A stretch of 64,000 nt of DNA from Candidatus Bathyarchaeia archaeon (GTDB lineage: Archaea; Thermoproteota; Bathyarchaeia; Bathyarchaeales; Bathycorpusculaceae), in contig JASEET010000002.1 of assembly GCA_030019335.1 (NCBI GenBank), positions 1 through 64,000 of the forward strand, given 5' to 3'. Positions 25,811 to 34,454 of the stretch are shown here, piece by piece; position 1 is the first letter of the stretch, and each line of letters opens with the position of its first letter. The notes below the pieces were generated by a model. That model was not told the DNA's origin. It saw nothing but the letters and a program-made list of their open reading frames with translations, and searched no databases. The translations under genes and the position numbers were made by a program.

Positions 25811-26776
25811 TCATGCGTAAACATCTTCTGAAGCTTCTTCTGGAGCTGGATATGGGCTTTCCATGGCAAACTTGACTGCTTCCTCAATTTCAGCTGAAAC
25901 TTCTTTTTCGATTTGCTGAATTTCAGCTTCCACCAAAGTATTTGTTTGTAAAAGTTTTTCCTTAAAACGTTTAATCGGGTCTTTCGCCAGCCATTCCTCA
26001 ACTTCTTCTTTAGGTCTATACTTAGCCAGGTCAATCCTCGAATGTCCCTTATGCCTATAAGTCTTACACTCAATAAGTGTAGGCCCTTCACCTTTTCTTG
26101 CTGTTTCCACAGCCTTCTGTGCAGCCTCATAAACCGCTAAAACATCGTTTCCATCCACAACCTCGCCGGGAATTCCATAGGCTGTGGCTCTGTCAGCGAC
26201 GTTTTTAATAGCCATGACTCTTGATTGGCGTGTTCCCATGGCGTAGAGGTTGTTTTCGCAAACAAAGATTACTGGGAGCTTCCATATGGCTGCCATGTTT
26301 ATGCTTTCGTGGAATGTTCCTTGGTTTGAGGCTCCTTCGCCGAAGAAACATGCCGCAACTTGGTCTGTGTCCCTAAGTTTTATGGATAAGCCAGCGCCAA
26401 CGGCTATTGGTATTCCCGCCCCAACCACAGCTGTTGCGCCTAACATGCCTATGCTGAAGTCTGCAATATGCATGGAACCCCCCTTGCCTTTACAGTAACC
26501 AGTCTTTTTGCCTAAAATCTCAGCCATAACCCGCTTTAATTCGGCGCCTTTCGCTATGCAATGTCCATGTCCCCTATGGGTGCTCGTAATGTAATCGTCT
26601 TTTCTGAGGTTGCCACAAACGCCTACTGCGACGGCTTCCTCTCCAGCATAAAGGTGTATTGTGCCTGGAACAAGGTTTTGAGCGTAAAGTTCGAAAACCT
26701 TCTCTTCGAAAAAGCGGATTTCAAGCATTTTCATATATATTTCAACAAGCTTTTCTTTCGTCAAAGTTAATGTCAA
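25811..26776 (-). CDS. 2-oxoacid/acetoin dehydrogenase E1 component, alpha subunit
   Basis: 321 residues. Thiamine-diphosphate motif GDG..N appears as FFGEGASNQGTFHESINMAA near residue 143. STHRGHGHCIAKGAELKRVM near 66, KGKGGSMHIADFSIGMLGAT near 96 and the phosphorylation-loop-like TYRHKGHSRIDLAKYRPKEE near 237 are all conserved. First gene of the E1-alpha/E1-beta/E2 operon. The GEGASNQGTFHESIN wording and the adjacent Zn-dehydrogenases are reminiscent of acetoin dehydrogenase (AcoA), but pyruvate dehydrogenase is equally possible. Confidence 0.95.
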   Translation of the reverse strand: MTLTLTKEKLVEIYMKMLEIRFFEEKVFELYAQNLVPGTIHLYAGEEAVAVGVCGNLRKDDYITSTHRGHGHCIAKGAELKRVMAEILGKKTGYCKGKGGSMHIADFSIGMLGATAVVGAGIPIAVGAGLSIKLRDTDQVAACFFGEGASNQGTFHESINMAAIWKLPVIFVCENNLYAMGTRQSRVMAIKNVADRATAYGIPGEVVDGNDVLAVYEAAQKAVETARKGEGPTLIECKTYRHKGHSRIDLAKYRPKEEVEEWLAKDPIKRFKEKLLQTNTLVEAEIQQIEKEVSAEIEEAVKFAMESPYPAPEEASEDVYA

Positions 26777-27228
26777 TTGTTTTTACCATCCCCGATGTAT
26801 TGGCTTAATTCTTATAGATAGACGCTTCTATATTATTTTACGATTGTTGATAGCTGAAAAGAAGTTGCGTGCCATTACGTCAGCTGTTATAATATCTCTT
26901 CACCGATAGGTCAACCAACAACTTCGAAAGATGGTTCTGGAAAACCAAATTCACTACAAAACGCGATTGATTCTTTGAAACAGCGTCCACAGTTTGCTAA
27001 ATCAAATATCACTAGTGCCTTTGAAAGTGCTGAAAAATAATCGCAACATGCTTGGATGCTTATTGTTGAAGCATTCACTTTATTCATTAGCATTCCAATA
27101 GTTACTATGCTGATTGCTTTATTTTTCTGAAGTGATATCAAACCAAGTGAGAGAAGGAGTACTCAGAGCAAGCAGAAGTTTCATTTATACGGTGTATTAA
27201 TCTTAAGTTAGAGGAGGAAACCGCTTTG
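26777..27228. other. intergenic region with one doubtful small ORF
   Basis: A 76-codon minus-strand frame (26911-27141) encodes a short Cys-containing protein ending ANCGRCFKESIAFCSEFGFP; the composition is plausible but there is no family match or clear start, so I do not call it a gene. The right end carries the next gene's promoter (CATTTATACG near 27183) and its ribosome-binding site GAGGAGG (27211-27217). The left end has AT-rich sequence that would hold the E1-alpha promoter. No RNA gene seen. Confidence 0.4.
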
Positions 27229-28431
27229 ATGGTTGGTATTGTTGGAAAACCAAATACTGGTAAATCAACCTTTTTTAGTGCAGCAACCTTAGCACCCGCT
27301 GAAATTGCGAGTTACCCCTTTACAACGATAAAGCCGAACAGAGGGGTTGGATATGTACGAACACCATGTGTCTGTAAAGAATTCAACGTTAAAGATAATC
27401 CAGTTAACTCCATATGTCTAGACGGCATAAGACTTATTCCCGTGGAATTAATTGACTGCGCAGGACTTGTGCCGGGCGCATGGCAGGGGAGAGGCTTAGG
27501 CAACCAATTTCTAGACGAAATCAGAAAAGCAGACGCTCTGATACACATTGTGGATGCTTCTGGAGGAACAGACTCTGAAGGAAGAATATGCAAACCTGGT
27601 GAACATGACCCTCTAGAAGATGTGCGATTTTTGGAACATGAGATAACCATGTGGATGGGAAACATACTGAAACGAGACTGGCCCAAAATCGCTAGAACCG
27701 CGGAAGCCGAATCAAAAGACCTTTTCTCAATGTTAGAAGAAAGATTAAGCGGCTTAACGATAAAGAGGGGTCACATATTTGAAGCGATAAGAAGAACGGG
27801 ATTAAACGCTGATAAACCCACAATGTGGAGTGAAGAAGACTTTTTAAAATTTGTAGATGTACTGAGACAAATAGCTAAACCAATGTTGATAGTAGCGAAT
27901 AAAATAGATATATCCACAAGCGAAGAAAACTTGGGAAGACTGAAAGAATTAAATTATCTCGTGGTGTCATGTTGTGCCGAAGCTGAACTCGCCTTAAGAA
28001 GAGCAGCAGAAAAACAACTAATAGATTATAGACCTGGAGACTGCAACTTGAAAATAAACAAGCCAGAACAACTAAACGAAAGCCAAATTAAGGCACTAGA
28101 AACAATAAAAGAGAAAATCCTGCTCAAATTAGGTTCAACCGGTGTTCAAGAAGCAATAAACACGGCTTTCTTCAAACTCTTAAACATGATAACGGTTTAT
28201 CCTGTTGAAGATTTAGAGCATCTATCAGACCATAATGGGAGAGTTCTACCAGACGCCTATCTTGTGCCTTACGGAACAACAGCACGTCAACTCGCCTATA
28301 TGATTCACACGGAACTAGGAGAAAGCTTCATCTACGCAGTTGAAGCGAGAGAAAAGAAAAGGGTTGGAGAAGATCATATACTTAAAGACAGAGACATAAT
28401 CTCAATTATAAGCGCCAAGAAAAGAGCTTAA
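27229..28431 (+). CDS. YchF/YGR210-type OBG GTPase with C-terminal TGS domain
   Basis: About 400 residues. P-loop GIVGKPNTGKSTFFSAATLA at the N-terminus, then a G2-like ASYPFTTIKPNRGVGYV, the G3 LIDCAGLVPGAWQGRGLGNQ near 81, and NKID near 225. The C-terminal TGS domain reads VLPDAYLVPYGTTARQLAYM then HTELGESFIYAVEAREKKRV. The archaeal/eukaryotic YGR210 group of OBG GTPases is linked to ribosome function. ATG 27229 is chosen over TTG 27226: GAGGAGG lies 11 bases upstream. Confidence 0.93.
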   Translation: MVGIVGKPNTGKSTFFSAATLAPAEIASYPFTTIKPNRGVGYVRTPCVCKEFNVKDNPVNSICLDGIRLIPVELIDCAGLVPGAWQGRGLGNQFLDEIRKADALIHIVDASGGTDSEGRICKPGEHDPLEDVRFLEHEITMWMGNILKRDWPKIARTAEAESKDLFSMLEERLSGLTIKRGHIFEAIRRTGLNADKPTMWSEEDFLKFVDVLRQIAKPMLIVANKIDISTSEENLGRLKELNYLVVSCCAEAELALRRAAEKQLIDYRPGDCNLKINKPEQLNESQIKALETIKEKILLKLGSTGVQEAINTAFFKLLNMITVYPVEDLEHLSDHNGRVLPDAYLVPYGTTARQLAYMIHTELGESFIYAVEAREKKRVGEDHILKDRDIISIISAKKRA

Positions 28432-28438
28432 TCTCTAC

Positions 28439-29221
28439 TTATCGACCAAAGCGTCTCATACGCTTCTGAAAAGTTCTAACAGCCCTCAACAAATCGATAA
28501 GCCTAAACTCAGGCCAGTAAACATCTAAGAAACAAAGTTCGCTATAAGCGGACTGCCACAATAGGAAACCGCTTAATCTTTCTTCTCCTGATGTTCTGAT
28601 AATTAGATCTGGATCTTGTTTTGGCATATGTGAAGTGTACAGATACTGTTCAAATGTTTGTTCATTAATATTTTCGGGACCTAGTTTCCCTTCATACACT
28701 TTTTCTGCGATTTTTCTCGCAGCGTCCACGATTTCCGCCCTTCCACCATACGCAAGTGCGATATTTAAGAAGTGTTCGTCATAATTTTGTGTTGCCTTCT
28801 CCACATCTATTATGAGATCTTGTAAACTTTCAGGCAACAAGTTCACTCTGCCGATGACTTTGACCCGTACCTTGTTTTTGTGCATGCGCTCGTCTGTTAG
28901 AATTTTCTGAAGCTTTTCTTCTGCAATACGCATGATTTCTTCAACCTCGTTTTTTGAACGACGAAAGTTCTCGGTGGAAAAGGCGTAGAGGGTTATGGAT
29001 TTGACATCAAATTTTAAGCACCAATCTAGCAGTTGCTCAACTTTTTCAGCGCCCTTTTCGTGGCCGAACCATGGGTTAAGAGCTTTTTCAGAGGCCCACC
29101 TACGATTTCCATCCAAAATAATTGCTATGTGCTCTGGTTTTACGCCGTTCTTAACTTGATGCCACAGCCATTTCTCGTAGAGCTTATATGCTCCGGTAAC
29201 TGAAAGGAACTTTTTAAGCAT
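28439..29221 (-). CDS. uppS: cis-prenyltransferase (undecaprenyl/polyprenyl diphosphate synthase)
   Basis: 260 residues. IAIILDGNRRWASEKALNPW near residue 33 holds the catalytic Asp and substrate-binding Arg; HEKGAEKVEQLLDWCLKFDV follows, then ITLYAFSTENFRRSKNEVEE near 77 and DPDLIIRTSGEERLSGFLLW near 205 (RTSGE). Adds isopentenyl units in cis to make the long polyprenyl/dolichol carrier for glycosylation. Complete. Its start abuts the stop of the phosphorylase gene upstream at 29221 on the same strand. Confidence 0.95.
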   Translation of the reverse strand: MLKKFLSVTGAYKLYEKWLWHQVKNGVKPEHIAIILDGNRRWASEKALNPWFGHEKGAEKVEQLLDWCLKFDVKSITLYAFSTENFRRSKNEVEEIMRIAEEKLQKILTDERMHKNKVRVKVIGRVNLLPESLQDLIIDVEKATQNYDEHFLNIALAYGGRAEIVDAARKIAEKVYEGKLGPENINEQTFEQYLYTSHMPKQDPDLIIRTSGEERLSGFLLWQSAYSELCFLDVYWPEFRLIDLLRAVRTFQKRMRRFGR

Positions 29222-30009
29222 TATTTAAACCTCGCATCTTTAAGCGTGCTTGCACATGGACAATTGCCCTTACGCTGGAGGGATAATGCCTTAACGGTCT
29301 CAATTAAAACTTGCTCTATTTTAGGCAAAACACGTTTAGAAACTTTGGAAACTTCAAACGCGGTTAATCTTTCTTGAATGCCAGCAGCCATATTGGAAAC
29401 GTAACAAATAGTTGCATAGCACATTTCAAGTTCTCTTGCAAGTACGGCTTCTGGGATGCCAGTCATCCCAACAATGTCGCAGCCTAAGCGTCTAAACATT
29501 TCAATTTCCGCGGGAGTTTCATAACGGGGTCCTTCAGTGCAAACAAGCACAGCCCTATCCCACGCATGAAGCCCAAGTTTTTTCGCCGTTTCAATCAACA
29601 GTTTGCGAACTTCTGGACAGTAAGGCTGAGAAACATCAATGTGTGTTACCGGGGCATCATCATAAAAAGTTGTTGAACGAAGTTTTGTGAAATCAACAAA
29701 ATCGTGAGGAACAACGATGTCTCCGGGTTTGAAATCATGGTTTATTGCACCTACAGCATTTGTGGCTAAAATTCTCTCTACACCCATTTCATACAACGCG
29801 TAGATGTTTGCCTTGTAGTTTACCCTATGTGGAGGAACAGAATGGTTTAAACCGTGTCTTGGGAGAAAAGCTACGTTTTTTCCCTTTATTCTTCCAATAA
29901 AGATTGGTGGAGGTATTCCATAGGGTGTCCCTAAGCGTAGCCACTTAGCATTCTTAAATAACTTTTCGAAACCTGTTCCACCAACAATCGCAATTTTAAT
30001 ATTCTCCAA
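29221..30009 (-). CDS. mtnP: 5'-methylthioadenosine/methylthioinosine phosphorylase
   Basis: About 262 residues of the PNP/MTAP family. IAIVGGTGFEKLFKNAKWLR at the start binds phosphate; FLPRHGLNHSVPPHRVNYKA near 65 and VLVCTEGPRYETPAEIEMFR near 173, then GCDIVGMTGIPEAVLARELE complete the active site. It cleaves methylthioadenosine or a related nucleoside with phosphate in polyamine/methionine salvage. The frame extends to 30069, but TTG 30009 gives the usual N-terminus (LENIKIAIVGG). It overlaps the end of the DUF373 gene by about 14 bases. Confidence 0.92.
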   Translation of the reverse strand: MENIKIAIVGGTGFEKLFKNAKWLRLGTPYGIPPPIFIGRIKGKNVAFLPRHGLNHSVPPHRVNYKANIYALYEMGVERILATNAVGAINHDFKPGDIVVPHDFVDFTKLRSTTFYDDAPVTHIDVSQPYCPEVRKLLIETAKKLGLHAWDRAVLVCTEGPRYETPAEIEMFRRLGCDIVGMTGIPEAVLARELEMCYATICYVSNMAAGIQERLTAFEVSKVSKRVLPKIEQVLIETVKALSLQRKGNCPCASTLKDARFK

Positions 30010-31183
30010 ATTCTTCAACCTGTTCTTCGGTCTCTTCAAAAAATCCTCTCGCAGATCTATGAATGACAAGTATGACTAGAACTGAGGCTATGCCGATTAA
30101 AATGCCTATAACTATGGAGAAAATGAGCTTTTCATAACCCATTTCGGGTCTAATTAACACGTCGGAAGTTCCATCGAGAATTTGTCTAGACCATCCAATC
30201 GAAACTATTAGGGCTGTGTTACGCAGTAATCTAGCGTCGCGTTCGAAATACAAACGTATGGCTCTCCCTAACAACACTACACAAATGCCCGCTATTATGA
30301 GGTCTATGGAACCTTTAATGAAATAGCCAGCAATTTGCGGTAAAATACTAAGCCAACCAGCCATATCTGGAGGCGCCGTAATTTTTGCTGCAGCATACGT
30401 CCATCCCAAATAAATGCTAACTACTATGCATAGAACTCCAGCAACCGCGGTGAAATTTGAAATTTGCACTCGAAGAGGCGGCGGAGAATACTCCTTCGCC
30501 CATAGATAGAGATTCTTAACTGCTCTGTCAACTCCAAAACCTTTCACGAGCATGAACACGCTTAAGACAAAAATGAACGCTATCCAATAATAATAAAGCA
30601 GATCGAAAATTGACAGAATTCCCAAAATTAGAAAGAGCAGCCCGGGTAAGCCTAATGCGATGCGGGAGTAGCGTGGGTTTTCCATGACCATTTTCAAGTA
30701 TCGTGTGAACAGAGCGGCTGTTTCCTCAATTGATTCGCTGTGTTTTACCACTATTCTCCTAACCGATGAAACTGGCACTCTGGACTCTATAAGCGGTAAA
30801 ACCACCTCGTCTGAATAACCATCTGTAACTAGAATAACCTCGCTTGCGAAAAAGGAATCCAATAATTCACTTAGCTCAGTGACTATTTTTCTGTCGGCGC
30901 CAACCCCGCCAAGTTCGGAACCAGATATAGTTGCTATTTCAAAAACTTCTTCTGGTTTACCCTCGCTTTGTAGGCGGTCATAGATGCGTATCGCTTCGAA
31001 CATTGCATTCGCGTCTGGTTCCTCAGGATCTCTTAAAGCCAAAGCTACAGCGGCATTAAGGTTTTCCTCTCTTCCAACAACGGGAGTGTTAACTCCCGCT
31101 TTTACTCCTAAATCACCGTCCCTGTCCACGCACAAAATGAGAGTTCTTTTTTGCTCTTTCTCTTCCGCTTCTTCCACAGTCAT
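29996..31183 (-). CDS. DUF373 membrane protein
   Basis: About 395 residues from ATG 31183 (the open frame reaches 31279, but ATG 31183 better suits the family). N-terminal soluble part: TLILCVDRDGDLGVKAGVNT, then AVALALRDPEEPDANAMFEA, the DUF373 signature, and EVILVTDGYSDEVVLPLIES. The C-terminal half has about six transmembrane helices. Widespread in archaea, function unknown; the DRDGD motif suggests metal or nucleotide binding. Likely in an operon with the downstream mtnP. Confidence 0.9.
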   Translation of the reverse strand: MTVEEAEEKEQKRTLILCVDRDGDLGVKAGVNTPVVGREENLNAAVALALRDPEEPDANAMFEAIRIYDRLQSEGKPEEVFEIATISGSELGGVGADRKIVTELSELLDSFFASEVILVTDGYSDEVVLPLIESRVPVSSVRRIVVKHSESIEETAALFTRYLKMVMENPRYSRIALGLPGLLFLILGILSIFDLLYYYWIAFIFVLSVFMLVKGFGVDRAVKNLYLWAKEYSPPPLRVQISNFTAVAGVLCIVVSIYLGWTYAAAKITAPPDMAGWLSILPQIAGYFIKGSIDLIIAGICVVLLGRAIRLYFERDARLLRNTALIVSIGWSRQILDGTSDVLIRPEMGYEKLIFSIVIGILIGIASVLVILVIHRSARGFFEETEEQVEEFGEY

Positions 31184-31227
31184 CTCGCTTTCAATTCTCC
31201 AATCATTAATTGTACGCACATTTCTCT

Positions 31228-32103
31228 TTAATCTTGTGCTGTCATCCCTTTCTCTGCTAGGATTTGAAACTCTTCCCATGTTAATTTTTCGCCACGCTTC
31301 AGTTTTTCCCTTGCCCGTTTTTCAAGTTTTTCCCGAAGAACTTCCTCGATTCTCTTCTTTTCTTTCTCTTCTTCCTCTCGAATTTCTTCTTTCAACCGTT
31401 TTATTCGGTCTAAGATTTCTATTATTTTCCCTTGAAAAGGTTTTGTTCTTTCTTTTGTTCGCAGAAAGAGCTGATGTAGGTTGTCGGCTTCCATTTTAAG
31501 CTCTTCTGCTTCAGCAATTTTTTCTAGCATTCTTTCATGAATTCCTTGGCTTTTCTGCGCGGTTTCCGTTAGTTTTTCGTGGTAATGCCTATTTTTGGTT
31601 TCAATAGCTTTGAGTTCGGCGTGCAACTCAAGCATTTTCTGGTTTAATTGTCCAAGTTTTCTGCGAATGTTTAACCGAATTTCTAGTTGTTTCACTTGTT
31701 CAACAAGTTCCTTCTCTTCCTCTAAGTCTAAAGGTGTTGTTTGAATAGTCCATTCAATGCTTTCAACTTTCTTTTGTAGGGTTTGAGAGTTTATTGAAGG
31801 TTTTTTCTTGGTTAGGGCTTTAATTTCTTGACTTAGTTTTTTTATTTCTCCAATTTTTTCACGGATTTCTGTTTTCATCTTGTTTCGTTGCTGTTTTAAC
31901 TCTTTGACTTTTTCGTTTAACTTGTCTCTTTCGCTTCTCAGTTCAAGTGTTTCAGCGCGTAAATTCTTGAACTGCTCATTAAGTTTGTTTCTTTTTTCTG
32001 CCCATTCTCTTGCTTCAGCATTCAGCCTGCTCATTTGCTCTTTTAAACCTGAGAGTTTTTGGGTTAATTCCTTGATTTTTTGCGTTTTATCGGTCTTTGA
32101 CAA
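31228..32103 (-). CDS. long coiled-coil protein (COG1340-like)
   Basis: 291 residues that are almost entirely alpha-helical heptads, with Lys/Glu/Leu repeats from about residue 5 to 250, broken only by a short TTPLDLEEEKELVEQVKQLE segment near 122 that is characteristic of this archaeal family. The end, LKRGEKLTWEEFQILAEKGM, is also conserved. No membrane segment. Archaeal proteins of this type are common, probably structural or scaffolding; function unproven. Lies between Thg1 and DUF373 genes in the same orientation. Confidence 0.8.
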   Translation of the reverse strand: MSKTDKTQKIKELTQKLSGLKEQMSRLNAEAREWAEKRNKLNEQFKNLRAETLELRSERDKLNEKVKELKQQRNKMKTEIREKIGEIKKLSQEIKALTKKKPSINSQTLQKKVESIEWTIQTTPLDLEEEKELVEQVKQLEIRLNIRRKLGQLNQKMLELHAELKAIETKNRHYHEKLTETAQKSQGIHERMLEKIAEAEELKMEADNLHQLFLRTKERTKPFQGKIIEILDRIKRLKEEIREEEEKEKKRIEEVLREKLEKRAREKLKRGEKLTWEEFQILAEKGMTAQD

Positions 32104-32127
32104 CTACTTTTTCCTCTTCTGCCCTGT

Positions 32128-32889
32128 CTATTCCAGAATCTGTTGGATTAGCTTTACTCCCTCTCTTGATGTGAAAAGCGGTAGATTCCAGTTTTCCTCA
32201 AGTTTCCACCTTGTTATTAGGTGGTTTTTGGTTTTCTTAAGGAAAGGGTGCTTATAAATGAATATTCCCCTTCTTTGCCACTGAGGAGTCTTAGCCAAAT
32301 TCACACCTTGTCCAAACACTATTTCGTGAAGCTCTTCAGTTTTTAACCCTTTAAGTTTTTTAGATATTTCAACGGGTTTATATCCCATTTCGCGAAAAAT
32401 CCAGTACGCATACGCATTGTTGTGGTTTCTCCAAGCGTTTATCTGCCGCCAAGACAAGTATTCCATTATCTTTTCTTCAGTTGAAGCGACAACTATGCGA
32501 GAATCAAAGGCTGTGACATGTTTTTCGTTAAAGAACCTCTGCAGGTTTAGTGAAAAGGCATTGGAAACAAGGCTTGCTAATACGGAATTTATTTTTTCAA
32601 TCCTTCTGCGGAAAGGAGCAGCGTTTAGGAATAGGATGTTTAGCTCGTCGCTTGCAACATAAATTAAAGCCGGATTGAAACCCTTTTTGAATAGAATTTT
32701 TCCAGAAGAAACTAGACATTTTGCGAATTTCTTGTCGAAGGGTTTTTCAGCTTTTATGGTTTCTGAAAGCTTCCTAAATTTCCATCCATCTAACCTTATG
32801 AAAAATGAGATTTCTGGCGGAATACATGTTTTTGAAAAGATTTCGTGTTTGGGCCAGTTTTTGTATTTATTCAAGGATGATTCTTGCAT
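32128..32889 (-). CDS. tRNA(His) guanylyltransferase / Thg1-like 3'-5' polymerase
   Basis: 253 residues. SFFIRLDGWKFRKLSETI near residue 29 supplies the first metal-binding Asp and the RLDG motif. YVASDELNILFLNAAPFRRR near 77 has the second acidic pair (SDE). AFDSRIVVASTEEKIMEYLS near 125 and WRQINAWRNHNNAYAYWIFR near 146 follow, the latter matching the D/WRQ..RN motif. Adds nucleotides to the 5' end of tRNA in the 3'-5' direction, either G-1 of tRNA-His or repair. It overlaps the start of acdB (32867) by 23 bases. Confidence 0.92.
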   Translation of the reverse strand: MQESSLNKYKNWPKHEIFSKTCIPPEISFFIRLDGWKFRKLSETIKAEKPFDKKFAKCLVSSGKILFKKGFNPALIYVASDELNILFLNAAPFRRRIEKINSVLASLVSNAFSLNLQRFFNEKHVTAFDSRIVVASTEEKIMEYLSWRQINAWRNHNNAYAYWIFREMGYKPVEISKKLKGLKTEELHEIVFGQGVNLAKTPQWQRRGIFIYKHPFLKKTKNHLITRWKLEENWNLPLFTSREGVKLIQQILE

Positions 32890-33562
32890 CGACTGTTTTT
32901 GCTCCCTTCTCGTAAACCATTATGGGGTTTAGGTCTATCTCTTTAATCTCTTGATGCTCCATAACAAGTTTTGAAGTGTTCAGCAAAATCTGCACTATGG
33001 CATCTATGTCCGCCGGCGGTAAATTTCTATATCCTTTCAGTAATGGGTAAGCCTTAACTTCGGCAATCATCTCGCGAGCTTCATCTTCCATTATGGGTGC
33101 AACCCTAAAAGTTACATCTTTCAGAACTTCCACAAAAATTCCGCCCAGCCCAAACATTAATGCGGGACCAAACTGTGGGTCTTTAATAGCGCCTACTATG
33201 ACTTCCGTTGACGATGGAGCCATTTCCTGGACGAGTATCCCCACAATTCTTGCCTTTGTCCTACGCTTTCTAACATTTTTCACTATTTGCCTGTAGGCAT
33301 TCCGGACGCTCTTTGAATTTTTTAGATTGATTATAACACCGCCAACGTCTGACTTATGGATAATGTCCGGCGAAACGATTTTAAGAACCACAGGGTATCC
33401 GATTTTCTCCGCAAACTTGACAGCTTCTGCTTCATTTTTAGCTACTTTAAAATTAGTAACTTGAATTCCATATTTTGTACATACTGTTTTGGCTTCCGAC
33501 TCAAGCAAAAACTTTCTTCCTTCCTTCTTAGCATTGTTAAAGATTTCTGATACTATATTCAT
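32867..33562 (-). CDS. acdB: acetyl/acyl-CoA synthetase (ADP-forming) beta subunit
   Basis: 231 residues, the ATP-grasp domain only, as in the split archaeal enzyme. GYPVVLKIVSPDIIHKSDVG, VIINLKNSKSVRNAYRQIV, then GILVQEMAPSSTEVIVGAIK and FGPALMFGLGGIFVEVLKDV are diagnostic. With the alpha subunit it converts acyl-CoA, ADP and phosphate to acid and ATP, a major energy-yielding step in archaeal fermentation. The alpha (CoA-binding) subunit is not in this window. ATG 33562. Confidence 0.93.
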   Translation of the reverse strand: MNIVSEIFNNAKKEGRKFLLESEAKTVCTKYGIQVTNFKVAKNEAEAVKFAEKIGYPVVLKIVSPDIIHKSDVGGVIINLKNSKSVRNAYRQIVKNVRKRRTKARIVGILVQEMAPSSTEVIVGAIKDPQFGPALMFGLGGIFVEVLKDVTFRVAPIMEDEAREMIAEVKAYPLLKGYRNLPPADIDAIVQILLNTSKLVMEHQEIKEIDLNPIMVYEKGAKTVDARIILE

Positions 33563-33617
33563 AGTTGAGACACCCTAAAGAATAACTAATATGAATACGC
33601 TTAGCCTTTAAAAACTG

Positions 33618-34454
33618 TTAGGGCCAACGCCAATATTCAAAGTTCCACTTGTAGATGTCCTCATCCTTCAGCATCCAAGCATCGCAACCTACTGGCCCTG
33701 AAAGCCATTCTTGTTTATTATCATCCCAGTAATACCAAATCCAAGCCCTTCCCTCAGAATAACCAGTTTTATATTCTGTATATTCTGTCTCATCATTAAT
33801 TGCGGTTAAGCGTATATGTCCTGGTTTCATCCAAGCAGAATAAGTGTAGTTGACCTTGGCGATTTTTTGTGTAAGTTGGAATAATGAAGAACCTGTAGGT
33901 ATGCTTGTTTTGTTATGCCATTTTTCTGTTCCGTTCTCGTAGATTATGCATATACTCGCGGTTAATGTTACAGTTTCGCTGATTATTCTGCTAAGTTCTC
34001 TTATTGCGAGCAGATTGAACAATTCGTAAAATTCGTTTAGTAATTCTCCAAATTCTTCTCTTGTGACGTTGCCTTTTTGATTAATTGTAATGGTTTGGTT
34101 TAGTAGCGCATGATAAGTTTCATTCAAGTCTTTTTGATTCATCAAAAGATAGCTGTAGTTGCCCTTTAAGTTATCCATTAATATGTTAAACAATTTCGTT
34201 AGTAAGGTGAAGTTAGTACCTAGCGGAAAGGAGTAGTTTCCATACAACATAGAATATTCGCTTAACAATGTATTGCGTTTAGTCATTGCTTCGTTATAAT
34301 TTACGGCCATTGTATTTAGAGACTGCTGGTTTTCAGCGATTTGTTCACTATACGTTGCATTTTGGAGATAAAAATATGCTGCGAGACTTGAAATCGATAC
34401 TGCCCAAACAATTGTGGCTAATGTTGCAAATACGAGTGATCTTTTCTCAACCAA
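33618..34454 (-). CDS. membrane-anchored DUF4430-like protein, putative cobalamin-binding
   Basis: 278 residues. Signal anchor at about 8-30, a long helical/coiled extracellular part with several NxS/T sequons (LLNQTITINQ, NGTEKWHNKTSI), then a C-terminal domain: GSSLFQLTQKIAKVNYTYS, GRAWIWYYWDDNKQEWLSGP and VGCDAWMLKDEDIYKWNFEY. The last part matches the DUF4430 fold of transcobalamin/intrinsic-factor C-terminal domains. Overlaps the ECF S-component gene (34418) by 37 bases, so the two are translated together. Capture of corrinoid outside the membrane is the inferred role. Confidence 0.65.
   Translation of the reverse strand: MVEKRSLVFATLATIVWAVSISSLAAYFYLQNATYSEQIAENQQSLNTMAVNYNEAMTKRNTLLSEYSMLYGNYSFPLGTNFTLLTKLFNILMDNLKGNYSYLLMNQKDLNETYHALLNQTITINQKGNVTREEFGELLNEFYELFNLLAIRELSRIISETVTLTASICIIYENGTEKWHNKTSIPTGSSLFQLTQKIAKVNYTYSAWMKPGHIRLTAINDETEYTEYKTGYSEGRAWIWYYWDDNKQEWLSGPVGCDAWMLKDEDIYKWNFEYWRWP

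Noticed and set aside
26911-27141. Minus-strand 76-codon ORF as a definite gene
   Set aside because: Composition is plausible but there is no family, no convincing start and no ribosome-binding site.
30635-30660. GCAGCCCGGG as a possible 5' half for the orphan tRNA fragment
   Set aside because: It lies inside the conserved DUF373 gene and is not followed by a D arm.
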